DNA from: Eutreptiella sp. 'Long Island Sound 2002'
Taxonomy: Eukaryota; Euglenozoa; Euglenophyceae; Eutreptiales; Eutreptiaceae
DNA: 64,000 nucleotides
NCBI GenBank assembly: GCA_964036045.1
Contig: OZ038383.1
Span: forward strand, 13,160,430-13,224,429
Direction: 5' to 3'
Part shown: piece after piece, positions 31,379 to 42,416 of the stretch
Position numbering within the stretch: the first letter of the stretch is position 1
Layout of the letters: every line of letters starts with the position of its first letter
Program-made: the position numbers and the translations under genes
Notes under the pieces: model-generated
Seen by the model: only the letters and a program-made list of their open reading frames with translations
Told to the model about the DNA's origin: nothing
Databases searched by the model: none

Positions 31379-32746
31379 TGATGATTGGGCTGTCTTGAGG
31401 GAAGGAGTATAGTTGTTTTATGAGAGAAATTGTGGAAGCAGAAAAATTTGCCCGTTCGAGGACGGTCCATAGTGTGCCATGAGGCACTGAATTAAAGGTT
31501 TTTATGAAATAGATGAACAGCGAGTAGCTCTTCTTCGATTTTGCATAAAGGGCTTTGGAGTGATACAGATGATCAGTGCATTGGTGGCCGGGAAGGCCAC
31601 CGTGCTGGATTTCTGAAAGGATGTCGTGTGCAAAAGCCTGAGCGCGCAGGTGTTTGCAGGCAAAAGTGGCCAAGAGTTTGTAAATACAGTTTAAGAGGGC
31701 AATAGGGCGGTAGTTTGAAGGGGAGAAAGGGTCGCCCTTTTTATAAAGCAAACATATTTTTGCGCATAGCCAGTGTGGCGGGAGCGGCGAGTGGAGGAAG
31801 CGGTTTAAAATGGAGTGGAAAAAACGTTGAATGGGTTCCGGACAGAGGGCCAGGATGTAGTTGTTTGTTTTGTCCGGCCCCCCGGCTTTTGATGGCTTAC
31901 TGTGCTTTAAGTGGTTCTGGAACTCCTGCCAGGTCACAGGAGGTATGTGGTCGTTCTTGGCAGAAACGGGGCATGTGGGGGAGTGGGACAGGACCTCGTC
32001 GACGAAGTCCTGGGGGGGGGCGTAATCTGGATGCCCTCCAAGATGAGGCAGGGTGTCCCCAAAAACTTTAGCTACATCCGCCGGGTCACTCAGGAGCTCT
32101 TTGGTGGCTGGATCCCTGACTACGAGAGGCTCTAGGTCTTTAGGGCAGAGGGTGCGAGCAACTGTGGTTTTCATCTGGACCCCTCGGACCAGACTACTGT
32201 GAAGCTTTCTCTTCGCTTTGGTTTCGTCCGAGGACCGTAGGGTGTTTACCACGGACTGAACTTCCGCAATGTGCTCAGGAAATGCTGGGGAAGAAGGAGG
32301 CGGGGGTGAGCGTAATAATTTCCTGAGCTTGCCGTAGCCCTCTTGGTCCTTGCGCTGCGGCTTCGGACGCGTGATTTTGTGGTACGCAGACCCAACCTGC
32401 ATAAGGAGGGAATCAGTGGCGGCGATGACCTTTTCCAATGGGGCCCTGGCAGGGGCGTCCTGGAGGTCCCGGCACCAGTCAAAGATGAGCCGTATGCTGT
32501 TGGAGAATTGTTGCTTTTCGTCACTAGAAAGCTTCCGAAAAATGCAAGGGGGGAGTGGGGGCTGAGACAGAAGGATCGGGGAGGGGCACTGGAAGACCGC
32601 AACCACTGGTTGGTGGTCAGAGATGGTGTAGTCCGTGAGGACCGACGCATCCAGAAGGGGAAAGTGCGACATTAGGCGAGGGGACGCAAAGATGTAATCC
32701 AGCTTTGCTTCGCTGTCCCAGCGGTCGCTTGCGTAGCGGGTGTACT
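31332..32746 (-). pseudogene. LINE-2 endonuclease C-terminus and RT N-terminal half
   Basis: It opens with the end of an apurinic-type endonuclease: KLDYIFASPRLMSH and ISDHQPVVAVF (the catalytic SDH). A linker follows, then RT: SKAGGPDKTNNYIL, ICLLYKKGDPFSPSNYRPIA, then YSLFIYFIKTFNSVPHG, where the usual Asp of FxDxxxAF is Tyr-Phe-Ile (FIYFIKTF), a loss. The stop at 31332-31334 is TAA in GLR-stop-GCLLSPLLF, where Gln (CAA) is conserved. The element lacks everything upstream of this point. Confidence 0.9.
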
Positions 32747-32764
32747 GCAATGAGCCTAGTGTAT
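32747..32764. repeat. LINE-2 target-site duplication, right copy
   Basis: Identical 18-mer to 28317-28334. In Gypsy-3 frame it encodes AMSLVY. Confidence 0.95.
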
Positions 32765-33721
32765 GCTAACCCTCCCTTCTCCCTGCTCGCGAAGGTTCTA
32801 ACCAAAATTGCTTATGAGGGAGGAAGGGCTATCATGTGTACCCCTGACTGGGGTTGCTCAGGTGAACACACTTATTGGGGCCGTATGCTAAACCGAATGA
32901 CCGTGGGAAGGGTGCAACTCCCCGACGGTCCCATCTACGTGCCTGAGGACTCAGACACAGCTATGCAGGCCCCTGAGTGGGCCAGTTTCCTATCCATTGT
33001 CGATGGATCTCCCAATCCTGTACCCCTGTGTGATCTAGATCAGGTGCTACTGAAAGAGATCATGGCCGAACGTTGTGGGCTGACTCTTTCTGATCTCAAA
33101 AAACGATCTTCTGAACACCTATCGGCCACACTTAGAGGGTGTAAATCTCCCGATGGCTATTCGAAACCTGCTGCTGCAAAGGAGGATGCTGACGACCAAC
33201 TGTCTGGGATCGCCAGCACTATCCCTCCTGTTGATCCCAGCTGTGTTGAACTAAAACACAGTGCCTTCCTGGCCCAGCTGTTGCTGGAGGAGGTAGACCT
33301 AGAGTCAGCCTCAGAACCAACCTCCCCTGTTGGGAAACCGGTGCTGCGGATGCAGCATATGCACTCAGGTGAACCTGTGGCCCAGAGTCCTGATGCTCTA
33401 GCGCGGCCTGCTTCTACTAACATGCCACTGTCTGAGCATGACACTCAGGAACTCCGACGGCTGTTGTACCTGAAGGCCGAAGGTATTGAGCGTCAAGGAA
33501 GGCTACATAACCTCAGACAGACCTGAAATTCCTCCATCTGGTCTGAGGAGGACGATGATTCCTACACGCTGCCTGACCCTGAGATACCCCTACTGTATTC
33601 TCTGCACTATGGGCAGCAATGTCCCCCTGAGTGAGACGATGGTTCAGTACCTGCCGAAACTGCTGATCGGCAGAAAAAGAAAGAGCATGGAAAGAGCAAC
33701 CTCCATGCTGAGGAGGATTTC
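32747..33721 (+). pseudogene. Gypsy-3 methyltransferase-like domain, C-terminal part, and linker
   Basis: The frame continues MSLVYANPPFSLLAKVLTKI (the NPPF signature at about 32769-32780), AIMCTPDWG near 32838, YWGRMLNRM and PIYVPEDS. The NPPF box plus the preceding VELFA and following P-x-W match DNA N6-adenine methyltransferases, as also found in DIRS retrotransposons after RNase H. Here it lies between protease and RT. The linker to 33526 is acidic and not recognisable; 33527-33721 continues in another frame. Confidence 0.7.
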
Positions 33722-34560
33722 TTGCAGAAAATGGAGAGTCTTAACCTTGACCCCCGACTGAAGAAACTGCTCCTAACCTATGAGGAGGTGTTCGGCGCCC
33801 TGCCGCCCCCCCTTTCTTGTAACAAACTGGTCCAGATGGACCTGAAACTGAAAAACGAATTTGAGAAGACGCGAGTGAGGCGTCGTCCCTACCCCGCTCC
33901 ACAGGAACGGGTTGAAGAAATCGAGCGCCAGATCCAGGAATGTATTGATGCTGGCCTCGTGGAAGAATGTAAGAGAGGGGACTACCCCCATCATTGCAGT
34001 CCCTGTTTTCTGGTTGCTAAACCAGGATCGACTGCCCTACGATTGGTTATTGACTATGGTGAGGTAAACAAGAAAGCCCAAAACCACTCAGGGAGTATTC
34101 CTAACACGGAAAATACCCTGGAGCATATTGCCAAATGCCGGTACAAGACCAAAATGGACAAACGCAGTGGTTTCTGGCAGGCTGACCTAACCGCCGCAGC
34201 TCAGGAACTGCTGGCTTTTATAACCCCTAAGGGTGGTGTATTTAAGTGAAAGGTCATGCCTTTCGGGGTGGCTAATGCCCCAGCACTCTTCCAGGAACTA
34301 ATGAACAACATTTTGGACATACTGAGGCGCAGACCTCTAGTACAGGAGTTGATTTCACGAGGTGCAGAAACGGAGGCCCACATTGATGACGTGAGTTTGG
34401 GTACCAATACCCAAGAGGACCATGTCCTTCTCCTCCGTAAATTTTTCATTGTTTGTCAAGAAAACCATCTCCGAATCAAACTGGAAAAACGCGAGTTCAT
34501 GAAGTAGGAGATGAAGTTTTTGGGTTTCGACGTGGGGTATTGCTGGTGGAAACCAGCCGC
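33722..34560 (+). pseudogene. Gypsy-3 reverse transcriptase
   Basis: LDPRLKKLLLTYEEVFG opens the domain. Then MDLKLKNEFEKTRVRRRPYP, LRLVIDYGEVNKKAQN, DKRSGFWQADLTAAAQELLA and FGVANAPALFQELMNNI, then HIDDVSLGTNTQEDHVLLL with the catalytic Asp pair (about 34381-34392). Stops: TGA at 34247-34249 (VFK-stop-KVMPFG, normally Trp in this position) and TAG at 34505-34507 (FMK-stop-EMKFLGFD, Glu in Gypsy-1). Otherwise colinear with Gypsy-1 RT. Confidence 0.9.
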
Positions 34561-35334
34561 ATCCGAGATGCAGCCCCTGCAGGACATGCAGATTCGCGAT
34601 GACCCTAAGAAGTGTCTACACGACGTGAGGAGTTTTGTGGGCGCCTGTAACTTCTATAGGCGTCACATGCACAGTTGTACCTACTCCTCTGCCCCCCTCA
34701 CTGACCTAATCAAGAAACATGCGCCCTGGAGGTGGACCACCAGAGAGGAGGCGTGTTTCCAAGAATTGAAGAAGAAAATTGCCTCCTCCAACTGCCTGGG
34801 AGTACCCCGCCCTAAGGGCAAGATAGTCCTGATCAGTGATGCCAGTGATGTAGGGGGGGCTGGAACGATCTACCAATGGCAGGAGCTTAACCCTGCTGAA
34901 CCAACCCACTGCCATTATCGTACTAGCAGACTGAACCGTTATAGCCCCTTGAAGCATGACTACCCTACCAGTGAGTGGCGGCTTGTGCCACTGGGACACT
35001 GGAACTGAAAATCGAACCAAGCGCGTTCCAATTACAGCACCTATGACCAGGAACTTCTAGCCGGTATGTTGGTGCTCTCGTCACAGTCCCGACTCCTGGG
35101 ATCTAACCCTATTGTTGGCTCTGTGACCAGGAACTGGTGAATTCTTTTCAGAAGGGCCCACCACCGGAGAAAGCGAACCTAAAGCGGTGGCGGACTTAGC
35201 TGAGCCAGTTCAGGCTGACAGTTCATCATATCCCTGGTATAAAAAATGAACTGTCTGACTATATATCGCGCAATAACTTCGATGCGCTTATAGGTGAGAG
35301 CTCTGAAGCACTCGCCAAAGAGGCTTTCCAGCGT
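34561..35334 (+). pseudogene. Gypsy-3 RT connection and RNase H
   Basis: DVRSFVGACNFYRRHMHS is the RT connection. RNase H starts at GKIVLISDASDVGGAGTIY (Asp near 34830). After VPLGHWN a TGA (35006-35008) replaces the Trp of Gypsy-1 HWNWKWNQAR. Then KSNQARSNYSTYDQELLAGM and, after a further stop (TAG near 35197, Tyr in Gypsy-1), LTVHHIPGIKNELSDYISRN. Several point stops but little indel damage. Confidence 0.85.
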
Positions 35335-36496
35335 ATGGATGTCCAACTTGACCTGTCCATGCGCACTGCTGGGATCCTCAAGGGTTGGAGCCTAGCCGAC
35401 TGCCAGTCAGAGTATAAAGAAATTCTCCAGACCCTCAGCACTGGTCTCAACCCCCGTGTCATTGACGGGTACCAGTGGTATAAAAACAACCAGTACCTCT
35501 TGTACGAGGATCGTATTGTCGTACCGGAGGCCCGACTTGATGGGTGCCTACAGTGGTCCCATCTCAGCTCAGGTCACACTGGCGCTAATCCCTCAGTGGA
35601 CTTCTTCCGCGAGTGTTTCTACTCTAGTCTAACCCTGACTGAACTGAGGTCTCGTATGCAGACCATTGTGGATGCTCTGGATGTCATGCCAGCAAGCAGA
35701 GCGACAGTAGGGATAGGGGACTGATTTCCAGCTTACCCATACATTATTGTACTAACTCTCTTCTCTATGTGGATTTCATCCACACCCTACCTCGCTTCGG
35801 CGGCTATGATAGTTGCCTAGTGGTCACCTGTGGCCTGTCTCGCTTCACCTGTGTGTTCCCTTGCAATAAGAAAAGCACAGGTGAGCAGACTGTGAAAATG
35901 CTGCTCGGACAATGGTTCGAACCCTATGGGGCACCTAAGCAGGTGCACTCTGATGAGGATGTACGCATCCGCAGTGACACTGGGTGGTACAAAGGAGTGC
36001 TGAATGCCCTCAGCGTGGATGTAACCACATGTGTGCCCTATACCCACACATCTTCCCCTCTGTATGAGAGAGAAAACCGTGTGGTGGAACAAAACCTGAG
36101 AATCCTGATGAAACAGGAGGGTACCAAAGACTGGGTACGCCTAGTGCCCTGGGCAGTGCTGACCATGAACTCACAGAGGGGCTCTTCTACGGGTTTCACC
36201 CCCCACGAACTGTTCCATGGAGGACGACCTGCTTGGTTCTTCAAAACCCCCTTTCCTGAGGACTTCAAGAGCCCTGATGGAGATTGGCTAGAACACAAGA
36301 AGTCTATGGCTAACCAAGCTGGGACTAACCTGAGACACATCCGTGACTGTGAACTGAGCCGGCGGAACCGCCTACGGCGACCTGCCAGCTTCAAGGTTGG
36401 TGATCTTGTTTTGGTTCACCATTCACGCCTACCCTCCTGGCCACGCAACTGCCTACAGGACCCTTATTTTGGGCCCTATCGTATCATCAGGATAGA
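35335..36496 (+). pseudogene. Gypsy-3 integrase up to the GiantLINE insertion
   Basis: WSHLSSGHTGANPSVDFF holds the zinc-domain His residues. The Cys pair is damaged (DVMPASRAT where CPxC is expected). After a shift near 35720 the core reads LLYVDFIHTLPRFGGYDS (Asp), GAPKQVHSDEDVRIRSDTGW (Asp) and SPLYERENRVVEQNLRI (Glu). The C-terminal domain VGDLVLVHHSRLPSW, DPYFGPYRIIRI stops at the 8-bp target site. It resumes at 62625 as DGSRIHVTCSP. Confidence 0.9.
36489..36496. repeat. GiantLINE target-site duplication, left copy
   Basis: AGGATAGA, repeated at 62625-62632. Collapsing the two copies gives codons for RIIRIDGSRIHV, an uninterrupted integrase C-terminal domain colinear with Gypsy-1 KILSVDGHHITV. 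Confidence 0.9.
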
Positions 36497-36512
36497 GGTA
36501 GGTAGGTAGGTA
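36497..36512 (-). repeat. GiantLINE 3' tail, (TACC)4
   Basis: Plus strand GGTA x4 directly abutting the target duplication; read in element sense it is a TACC microsatellite tail, a common 3' end of non-LTR elements. A short microsatellite instead of poly(A) implies a specific RT start site. Confidence 0.75.
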
Positions 36513-37069
36513 TCTTCGGGAGCTCGGGATGCCTCCTTTGACATTGCAGGAGGAAGGTCTTACCAAGGGGACGTCCTGTCCCTCCCACTGCCCTATGTCA
36601 GGTGCCTCTTGAGCCGCTCCCGCATGTGCTTGGGAAGGCATTGTCGCGGCCACCCGGTCCATGTGTCCCAGGTCGGAGGGTGTCCCCACATGTGTCCATG
36701 GGTAGGGCCACATGCCCCCTCCTTTAGGCGGCAGCTCTGGGGGCTGCCCAGCCGTGTGGAGCATCTCTCACCACAAGGGATATTGCTCCCGCTAGTCTAC
36801 GGTACGACCGCCTCACCCTTGTGGCTTGAGTTGCGGAGCCACTCTGCTTGGCAGGCGACCCCCTCCTGGACTGTGTACCGGCTCGCCTGTCACCGGTTGC
36901 TTCCATGGCTCCGGCTGACGTTTGCCATGGTCCCCGATGCAGCCTTGCCGGGCTCGGACCAGTGGCCTTGGAGTACCGCTCCTGCCACTGGCCCGGTGGG
37001 TCGCCTGGGTCGCCCCAGTGCGTCCGACCCATGGGGTGTTGGTTCTTTCCTGTCCCTCGGCCGCCCTAC
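36513..37069 (-). other. GiantLINE distal 3' UTR
   Basis: About 0.55 kb of unique GC-rich sequence between the 3' minisatellite and the tail. No convincing gene; long open frames reflect base composition. Confidence 0.5.
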
Positions 37070-37860
37070 GTGTGTGCAGTGTCCTGGGCCGCTTGGCTCC
37101 TGTTCACCGGTGTGCCCGCGCGGTTTGCTGTGTTGCGTCTGCGGTGTCCTGGGCCACTTGGCTCCTGTTCAGCGGTGTGCTCGCTCGGTGTGTTGTGTTG
37201 CGTGTGCGGTGTCCTTGGCCACTTGGCTCCCGTTCACCGGTGCGCCCGCTGAGTGTGTCGTGATGCGTGTGCGGTGTCCCGGGCCACCTGGCTCCTGTTC
37301 ACCGGTGCGCCCGTTCGGTGTGTTGCTTTGCGTGTGCGGTGTCCTGGGCCACTTGGCTCCTGTTCACCGGTGTGCCCGCGCGGTTTGTTGTGTTGTGTCT
37401 GCCGTGTCCTTGGCCACTTGGCTCCTGTTCACCGGTGTGTCCGCTCGGTGTGTTGTGTTGCGTGTGCGGTGTCCTGGGCCACTTGGCTCCTGTTCACCGG
37501 TGTGCCCGCGCGGTTTGTTGTGTTGTGTCTGCGGTGTCCTGGGCAACTCGGCTCCTGTTCACCGGTGTGTCCGCTCGGTGTGTTGTGTTGCGTGTGTGGC
37601 GTCCTGGACCCCTTGGCCCCCGCTCACCGGTGTGCCCGCTCGGTGTGTTGTGTTGCGTGTGCGGTGTCCTGGGCAACTTGGCTCCTGTTCACCGGTGCGC
37701 TCGCTCGGTGTGTTGCTTTGCGTGCGCGGTGTCCCGGGCCTCTTGGCTCTTGTTCACCGCCGTGCCAGGCCCTGGTGTCTCGTCCCTTTGTTGCCCTCGG
37801 TGCACGCGCGTGTGCGGTGTCCTGGCCCTCGTGGCGCCCGTTCACCGGTGTGTGCGGTGC
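37070..37860. repeat. 65-bp minisatellite in the GiantLINE 3' region
   Basis: About 12 copies. The unit contains TGGCTCCTGTTCACCGGTG followed by TGCCCGC[GT]CGGT and a GTGTTGCGTGTGCGGTGTCC tail, with CACCGGTG palindromic. Period 65 bp, so all three plus frames stay open; the resulting ORFs are artefacts. The unit is clearly related to the larger array at 60300-62495 and has the same orientation. Confidence 0.9.
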
Positions 37861-37920
37861 TGTTTGCGGTGCGCGTGTGCCATTGGTGGTTGTGTCCCTC
37901 TTCCTCCCCCCCTAATTTTC

Positions 37921-37969
37921 GTTCTTTTTTTTTCTTTTTTTTGGACCGAAAAAAAAAAAAAGAAAAACA
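37921..37969 (-). other. U-tract/A-tract hairpin in the GiantLINE 3' region
   Basis: Plus strand has a T-rich run (37922-37942), GGACCG, then an A-rich run (37949-37969). In element RNA this is a U-rich arm, a short loop and an A-rich arm of about 20 bases each, just upstream of the 3' minisatellite. Confidence 0.6.
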
Positions 37970-38232
37970 GGGGCGCTCGACCACTGCAGGCACAGGCACG
38001 GGCAGCTGGTGTGGCGGTGCATTAGTGTTGTGTCCTCTGGCGTGTGTCGTTGGTGCTGTGGCGGCGGTCACGCCCCAGGGGTGCGGCTCGCGCGTCCTGA
38101 TGTACACGGGCATGGGCCAGGGTGGGTTTGGTTAGGTGTCTCTTTGCTTCTGGAGCTGGCTGGTTAGGCGGCTGTGTGGGCTGTGGGTGTGGGCTGTGGT
38201 TACGTTGTTCCCTCCGCGGGCCTGGTTAGGAG

Positions 38233-39864
38233 TCAAGGGTTAGCGGTTTCGGGATGTGGCTCGGGTTTGATTTGTGTTTGGGTTTTGGCTCCGTTAGGCG
38301 GTTGCGACAGTAGCGGGCCTGGGTTCGGTGCCTTTGGGCGTAGTGGTGCCCGCTGTCGTGTGCAGTGCGTCCTTCGACGTCCGGTTCGTTTGGTGACTTC
38401 TGGGCGGGGCCTGGCGTGGCGCCCCGTGGTTGTGGTTTGCTGGGTATTGGGGTTAGGTGGCGGCGCCGCTGGCCGGGGGGTCAGGCGCGTCGTGTTGTGT
38501 GGTGCGCAGGGCTCCTGGGGTGCTGTGGGTGCCGCCGGTGTCGGTGCGCTGACGCTTGTGGGGTGGTGAGGGGTGTGTGTGTGCGGGGCTGGGCTTTGGG
38601 TGATGTCCAACAGGCGGATGCCGTCTCGCTGTGTCTCCTGGAGGGTCTCCCGCAGGCGCCTGAGGACATACGGGTGGTCCTGGGGCGCGGGGAGGTTGCG
38701 GGGGTGGACTCCCAGGGGGTGGAGCGCATCGGCCAGCATGGCTTCCCATGCGGCCTGCGGCATCCACCCCCCCACCGGCCAGAGGCGGCAGTTCTCCACC
38801 GACCCCTTGCGGGGCCGGTGGACCAGGCCCTTGAGGGAGGGCTCTCCCCGGGCCCATTTTCGCACCTCCCAGAGCTGCGTGTGGGTCCAGCGCTGCCACC
38901 ACTGTCCCTGGGCGGGGCCGCGGTCTTGGGCGGAGGAGTGGGCGTGGGTGGGTGTGACGGGGTCATGGGAACCGGTGGCGGTGGCGGGCCCGGGGGATTC
39001 CTCCTAGTCCTGTACCGTGGGGGTGCGCGGGGAGTTGGGGCGCGAGCAGATGTGGAGCCGCGGGTGTGCACGCACGGTCTCCACCTCGGGGTTGGGCGGG
39101 GACTCGCGGCGGCGGCGGTAGCGGGGCATGCGCTGTATGTGGGCTGTCATCGAGGGTTGGTAGGGGGCTGGGGACGCTGCTGGCGGACCCTGGCGTCGTT
39201 CTGGCCTGGTCGGGGGCGGTCCGTGGGCCTGGGGTGCGGGCTTTGAGAGTTGGCGGGACAAGGTGCGTCATGCTTCCGCCGCGGCGGGCTCCGCTATGAA
39301 GGTGGTGGCGGCGGCGTCAGTGACGGTGGGGGGGCGCCATGCTGGGCGCTGCTGCCTCCGGGCCTGGGACGGCTGGGGCTGAATGTCTTAGAGGACGTCC
39401 TCGGGGGGTCGGGCTCGCGCTGCCGTCGTGACGCCTGGTTTGGACTTGGGTTTGGGCTTGGCTGCGGGTTGCGGTCGTGGCGCGCTGACGGGTTTGGGTG
39501 GCTGTTTGGCGGCGGTCTTGGGTTTCGGCTGGGTCGCGGGTGTGGGCCTCGTCGGGGCGTGGGCCTTGGCGGCGGCCGGTGTCCCCCGCGGCCTGGGGGG
39601 TGGAGTGCTGGATGAGGACGTGGTGGTGGTGGTGGATGGGGTGGTCGTGGTGGTGGAGGTTGTGGGGTCGGAGGCGGAGGAGAGGGCTGTGGGAGATGGC
39701 GGAGGGCCCTGGGCTTCGGGGGCGGGCGTAGGATGCTGGGTCCTGCAAGTAGCGAGAACGAGGGTGCGGGTTCGGGCACCGGGCGTGTGCGCGCGTTTTT
39801 CCTGGTGACCGGTGCGTGCTGGTGCTGGTGTGGCGGCATTGTCTCCGCTGCGCGGGCACGTGGG
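38233..39864 (-). pseudogene. GiantLINE ORF3 region, C-terminal part
   Basis: No known family. The best protein-like stretch is 38865-38640: WARGEPSLKGLVHRPRKGSV, then CRLWPVGGWMPQAAWEAMLA and YVLRRLRETLQETQRDGIRL, with balanced composition unlike the Pro/Thr-rich surroundings. It ends at a stop at 38233-38235. Upstream (39864-38870) is Pro/Ala/Arg-rich with frame changes at C-runs. By position it is the end of the element's coding region. Confidence 0.5.
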
Positions 39865-42416
39865 TTACCCGGGGGCTGGCCATATCTGCTCCAGGACGTG
39901 CGGGTGTGTTTGCTGGAGGTAGTCGAGGGTGCGGAAGAAGCATCGCTGGATGCCGGGCATCTCCTCCTCTGTGAGGTGGGGGTAGTTTTCGGTGGGGGTG
40001 TCTGGGCCCTCCCAAAGCAGCACCATGAGGCGGGCTGCCACCATGTATGGGCAGCGCTGTAGGATGGGGGGGCGTGGGGGGGTGGGCCCCCTGCGGTTTC
40101 GGGGGGCTTCCCTCTGCTGGGGGCGCAGCGTGACCACCCACACCCACCGGTCCGTGGGGATCCCCTTGGTCCGTTGGGTCCACTTGGCGAGGCAATACAT
40201 CGCCCTACCAAGGCCCTGGCTGCCGCTGCGGATGGAGAGCAGCGTGTGGAGGGATTTGCGTTCCCACGTGCCCCAGATGTGGGGGTCGTCCGGGTCGTCC
40301 CCCCTGGCGTACGTGTCGAGGCCTGGGCTGTGTGGGGGGGGGGCGTAGTCGGCGGGGAGGAGGGAGTCGGTGCCGTGCACCACCCAGTGGTCAGTTGGTG
40401 CGTGGTAGTGGGTGGTGGAGAGGGTGTAGTGCAGATTGTACATGAGAGTCATGTACGTGGAGGGGGTTGGCTGCCGGTCGTTGGGGATGGGGATGTCTGC
40501 CGGGACGTGGTGCCGGAAGTTGCTCAGGGAGGCCATCCGGGCTACCAATGTTTCCCGCTCCCACTCTTTGGTGTTGTCGGGGGTGGCGCTGGGTGGGGGG
40601 TGGGCCATGTTGGGCTCGCGGTAGCGGGTGCGGCCCTGGGTGCTGTCTCGCTCCAGCACGGGGTGTCCGACTAGGTGTCCCCCCCAGTCAATGGGGGGCA
40701 CCCAGATCCGGCTCCCCGTGGGGGGCGGGCTCTCGCCGTCTGGGGTGGCGCGTGGGGGGCGGTCGTGTCGGGCGACGTGCAGGAAGGCGTCGAAGAGGAA
40801 GTTCCGGACGCCTTCCCCCAGGGTGGCCGCCTGGACCAGGGTGGTCGCCCGGATGCACTGGGTGGTGCTCGAGGTGCGGAGGCACAGCACGTCCTGGTCC
40901 CCGAGTCCCCGGAGGTGCTGCCGTACCGCTGCGGGGTTGTGTAGGGCGTAGCATTCGGCCGGTGCGGCGGCTGGTGGTGCGGGGTGTGATGGGGGGGGTG
41001 GTGTGGGTTTTGGGGGGTGGTCGTCGTTGTCGCGTGTGGGGTCCGGTGATGGGGTCTCTTGTGGCGGTCGCGGGAGGGGGGATTTGCAGTGGCGTGTGTC
41101 GGCGGGGGCATCGACGTCAATTGGCTGGTGCTGGCTGCCGCTTGTTGCGTCCGTGGCCTGGTCTCAGGGGGGGGGGGGGCGGGGGGGGGGGTGGTGTGGG
41201 GGTGGCACTGTTGGTGGGTGGGGGGGGCGGGGGTGGATGTTGTGCTGGCTCGGGGTCTGGCCGTCCCTGTGGGTCGTGTGGGTGTTGCGTCTGTGCGCCG
41301 TGCGGTCCTTGCGGTTCTTGACTGGTTGTGGTGCCGGGGTGTGGGTGGGAGGCGGCCGCATGGGAGTCCGGGTGGGGCTGTGGTCCGTATGTAATGGGTG
41401 GCTGCTGGTGGATGGTGCTCGCTGGTATGGCGTGTGGGAGGGGGGGCTGCTGGTGGTGGTGGGGCAGTTCCTACTAGGCCCTGGTGTTGCTGGTGTGCGT
41501 GTGCGGCTCCCCGTGGGTCCATGGGGGTGTACCGTGGCTCGTGTGTCGTGGACCCGTGTAGTGGGGGCGGCGGGTGGTGCTGGACCGCGTGCCAGTGGTG
41601 TTGAGGGTGAGCTGGTTGTGTGTGGTACCCCGGCGTTGGTGGGTGTGGTGGTAGGGGCTGGTGGTGGTGGAATACGTGATGGTGTGGTGCGGTGATGTGT
41701 GCCATGTGGGGTCGGTGGTTCGTGGGGCCTGGTTGTGCTGGGGCGTGGTGGGGATGTAGCTGGTGGGGGTCGCTGTAGCATGGGGGCATTAGGGGGTAGG
41801 GGTTGGGAGGGACGGGGGCGAGGTGGTGGTGTTGGTGGTGCCATGTCCCCTGGCTCTGCGCGTATGGTGGTCCTGGCATGGTGTGGATGTGTGCGGGCCG
41901 TGGTGGCTGACTGGGCTGCAGGGTTTGGGTGCTGCGGTACGGTGGTGGTGGTGGACGCTGGCGGGGGCGATGCTGTTGATGTGCCCCGGGGGTCTGGACG
42001 TGGGGTGGTGCGGTGTGGCTGGACCCGGGCCCTGGTCGGGGCGTCGCGCCCTGCTGGCGGGCACGCTGGCGGGCCCCCTGACCTGTCTTGGTCTTCTTGG
42101 CCTGGTGGGTGTCGGGGGCGGGTGAACCCCCCTGTCCCCGTGGGGGCGACGGGGAGCGGGCGTGCCAGCGGTGTGCCTCTCGGAGGCTCGTCTCGAGGCC
42201 TCTGACGTAGGTGCGCTGGTCCGTGAGGCCCATCCGTGTGGCGGTGGCCTCGTCGGGGGCGGCCAGGTGGGCGTCCCGAAACGACGCCCAGCCCTCCGGG
42301 GGTTTCAGTTGTGCGGAGTGGGGGTGGTGTGCCGGGTAGAGGAGTGCGCTGAGTGGGAAAGGTGTTCCTTTCCGTCGGCCGAGAGCGGTGTTGAACCGGC
42401 TGCAAGTGATTTAGAG
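39865..42416 (-). pseudogene. GiantLINE ORF3 region, middle part
   Basis: From 42416 the frame reads FNTALGRRKGTPFPLSALLY, then PEGWASFRDAHLAAPDEATA and RMGLTDQRTYVRGLETSLRE, then a long Pro/His/Thr-rich stretch to about 41000. Frame shifts in C-runs lead to 40890-39865: CLRTSSTTQCIRATTLVQAA, GVRNFLFDAFLHVARHDRP, RIWVPPIDWGGHLVGHPVLE, YMTLMYNLHYTLSTTHYH, MVAARLMVLLWEGPDTP. The latter 340 residues look like a folded domain with Trp/His-rich blocks. I recognise no family. It is contiguous in frame with 44390 upward once the hAT is removed. Confidence 0.55.
42409..42416. repeat. hAT target-site duplication, left copy
   Basis: ATTTAGAG, matching ATTTGGAG at 44390-44397 in 7 of 8 positions. An 8-bp duplication is the hallmark of hAT. 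Confidence 0.85.

Larger units (their letters stand above)
28335..32746 (-). mobile_element. LINE-2, 5'-truncated non-LTR retrotransposon with RNase H
   Basis: 4,412 bp bounded by perfect 18-bp duplications, typical of target-primed reverse transcription. The 5' end is truncated inside the endonuclease. Then come RT, RNase H, a Cys/His finger, a proline-rich tail and a 107-bp 3' UTR with a hairpin and short A-tail (CATTCAAAAA). RT followed by an element-encoded RNase H suggests the I/R1-like side of the LINE tree; I do not assign a clade. One stop and one frameshift in RT inactivate it. Confidence 0.95.

Noticed and set aside
2960-35008. TGA read as tryptophan (alternative genetic code)
   Set aside because: TGA is found at a few Trp positions, but TGG is used at most Trp positions, TAG and TAA stops occur as well, and TGA also replaces Arg and Gly. 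Mutational decay explains all.
36609-38135. 508-residue Cys/Val-rich plus-strand ORF
   Set aside because: Same artefact from the 3' 65-bp array; the repeated peptide pattern follows the DNA repeat.
38174-42205. Long plus-strand Gly/Val/Trp-rich ORFs opposite GiantLINE
   Set aside because: They are GC-rich shadows of the Pro/His/Thr-coding minus strand, without motifs.
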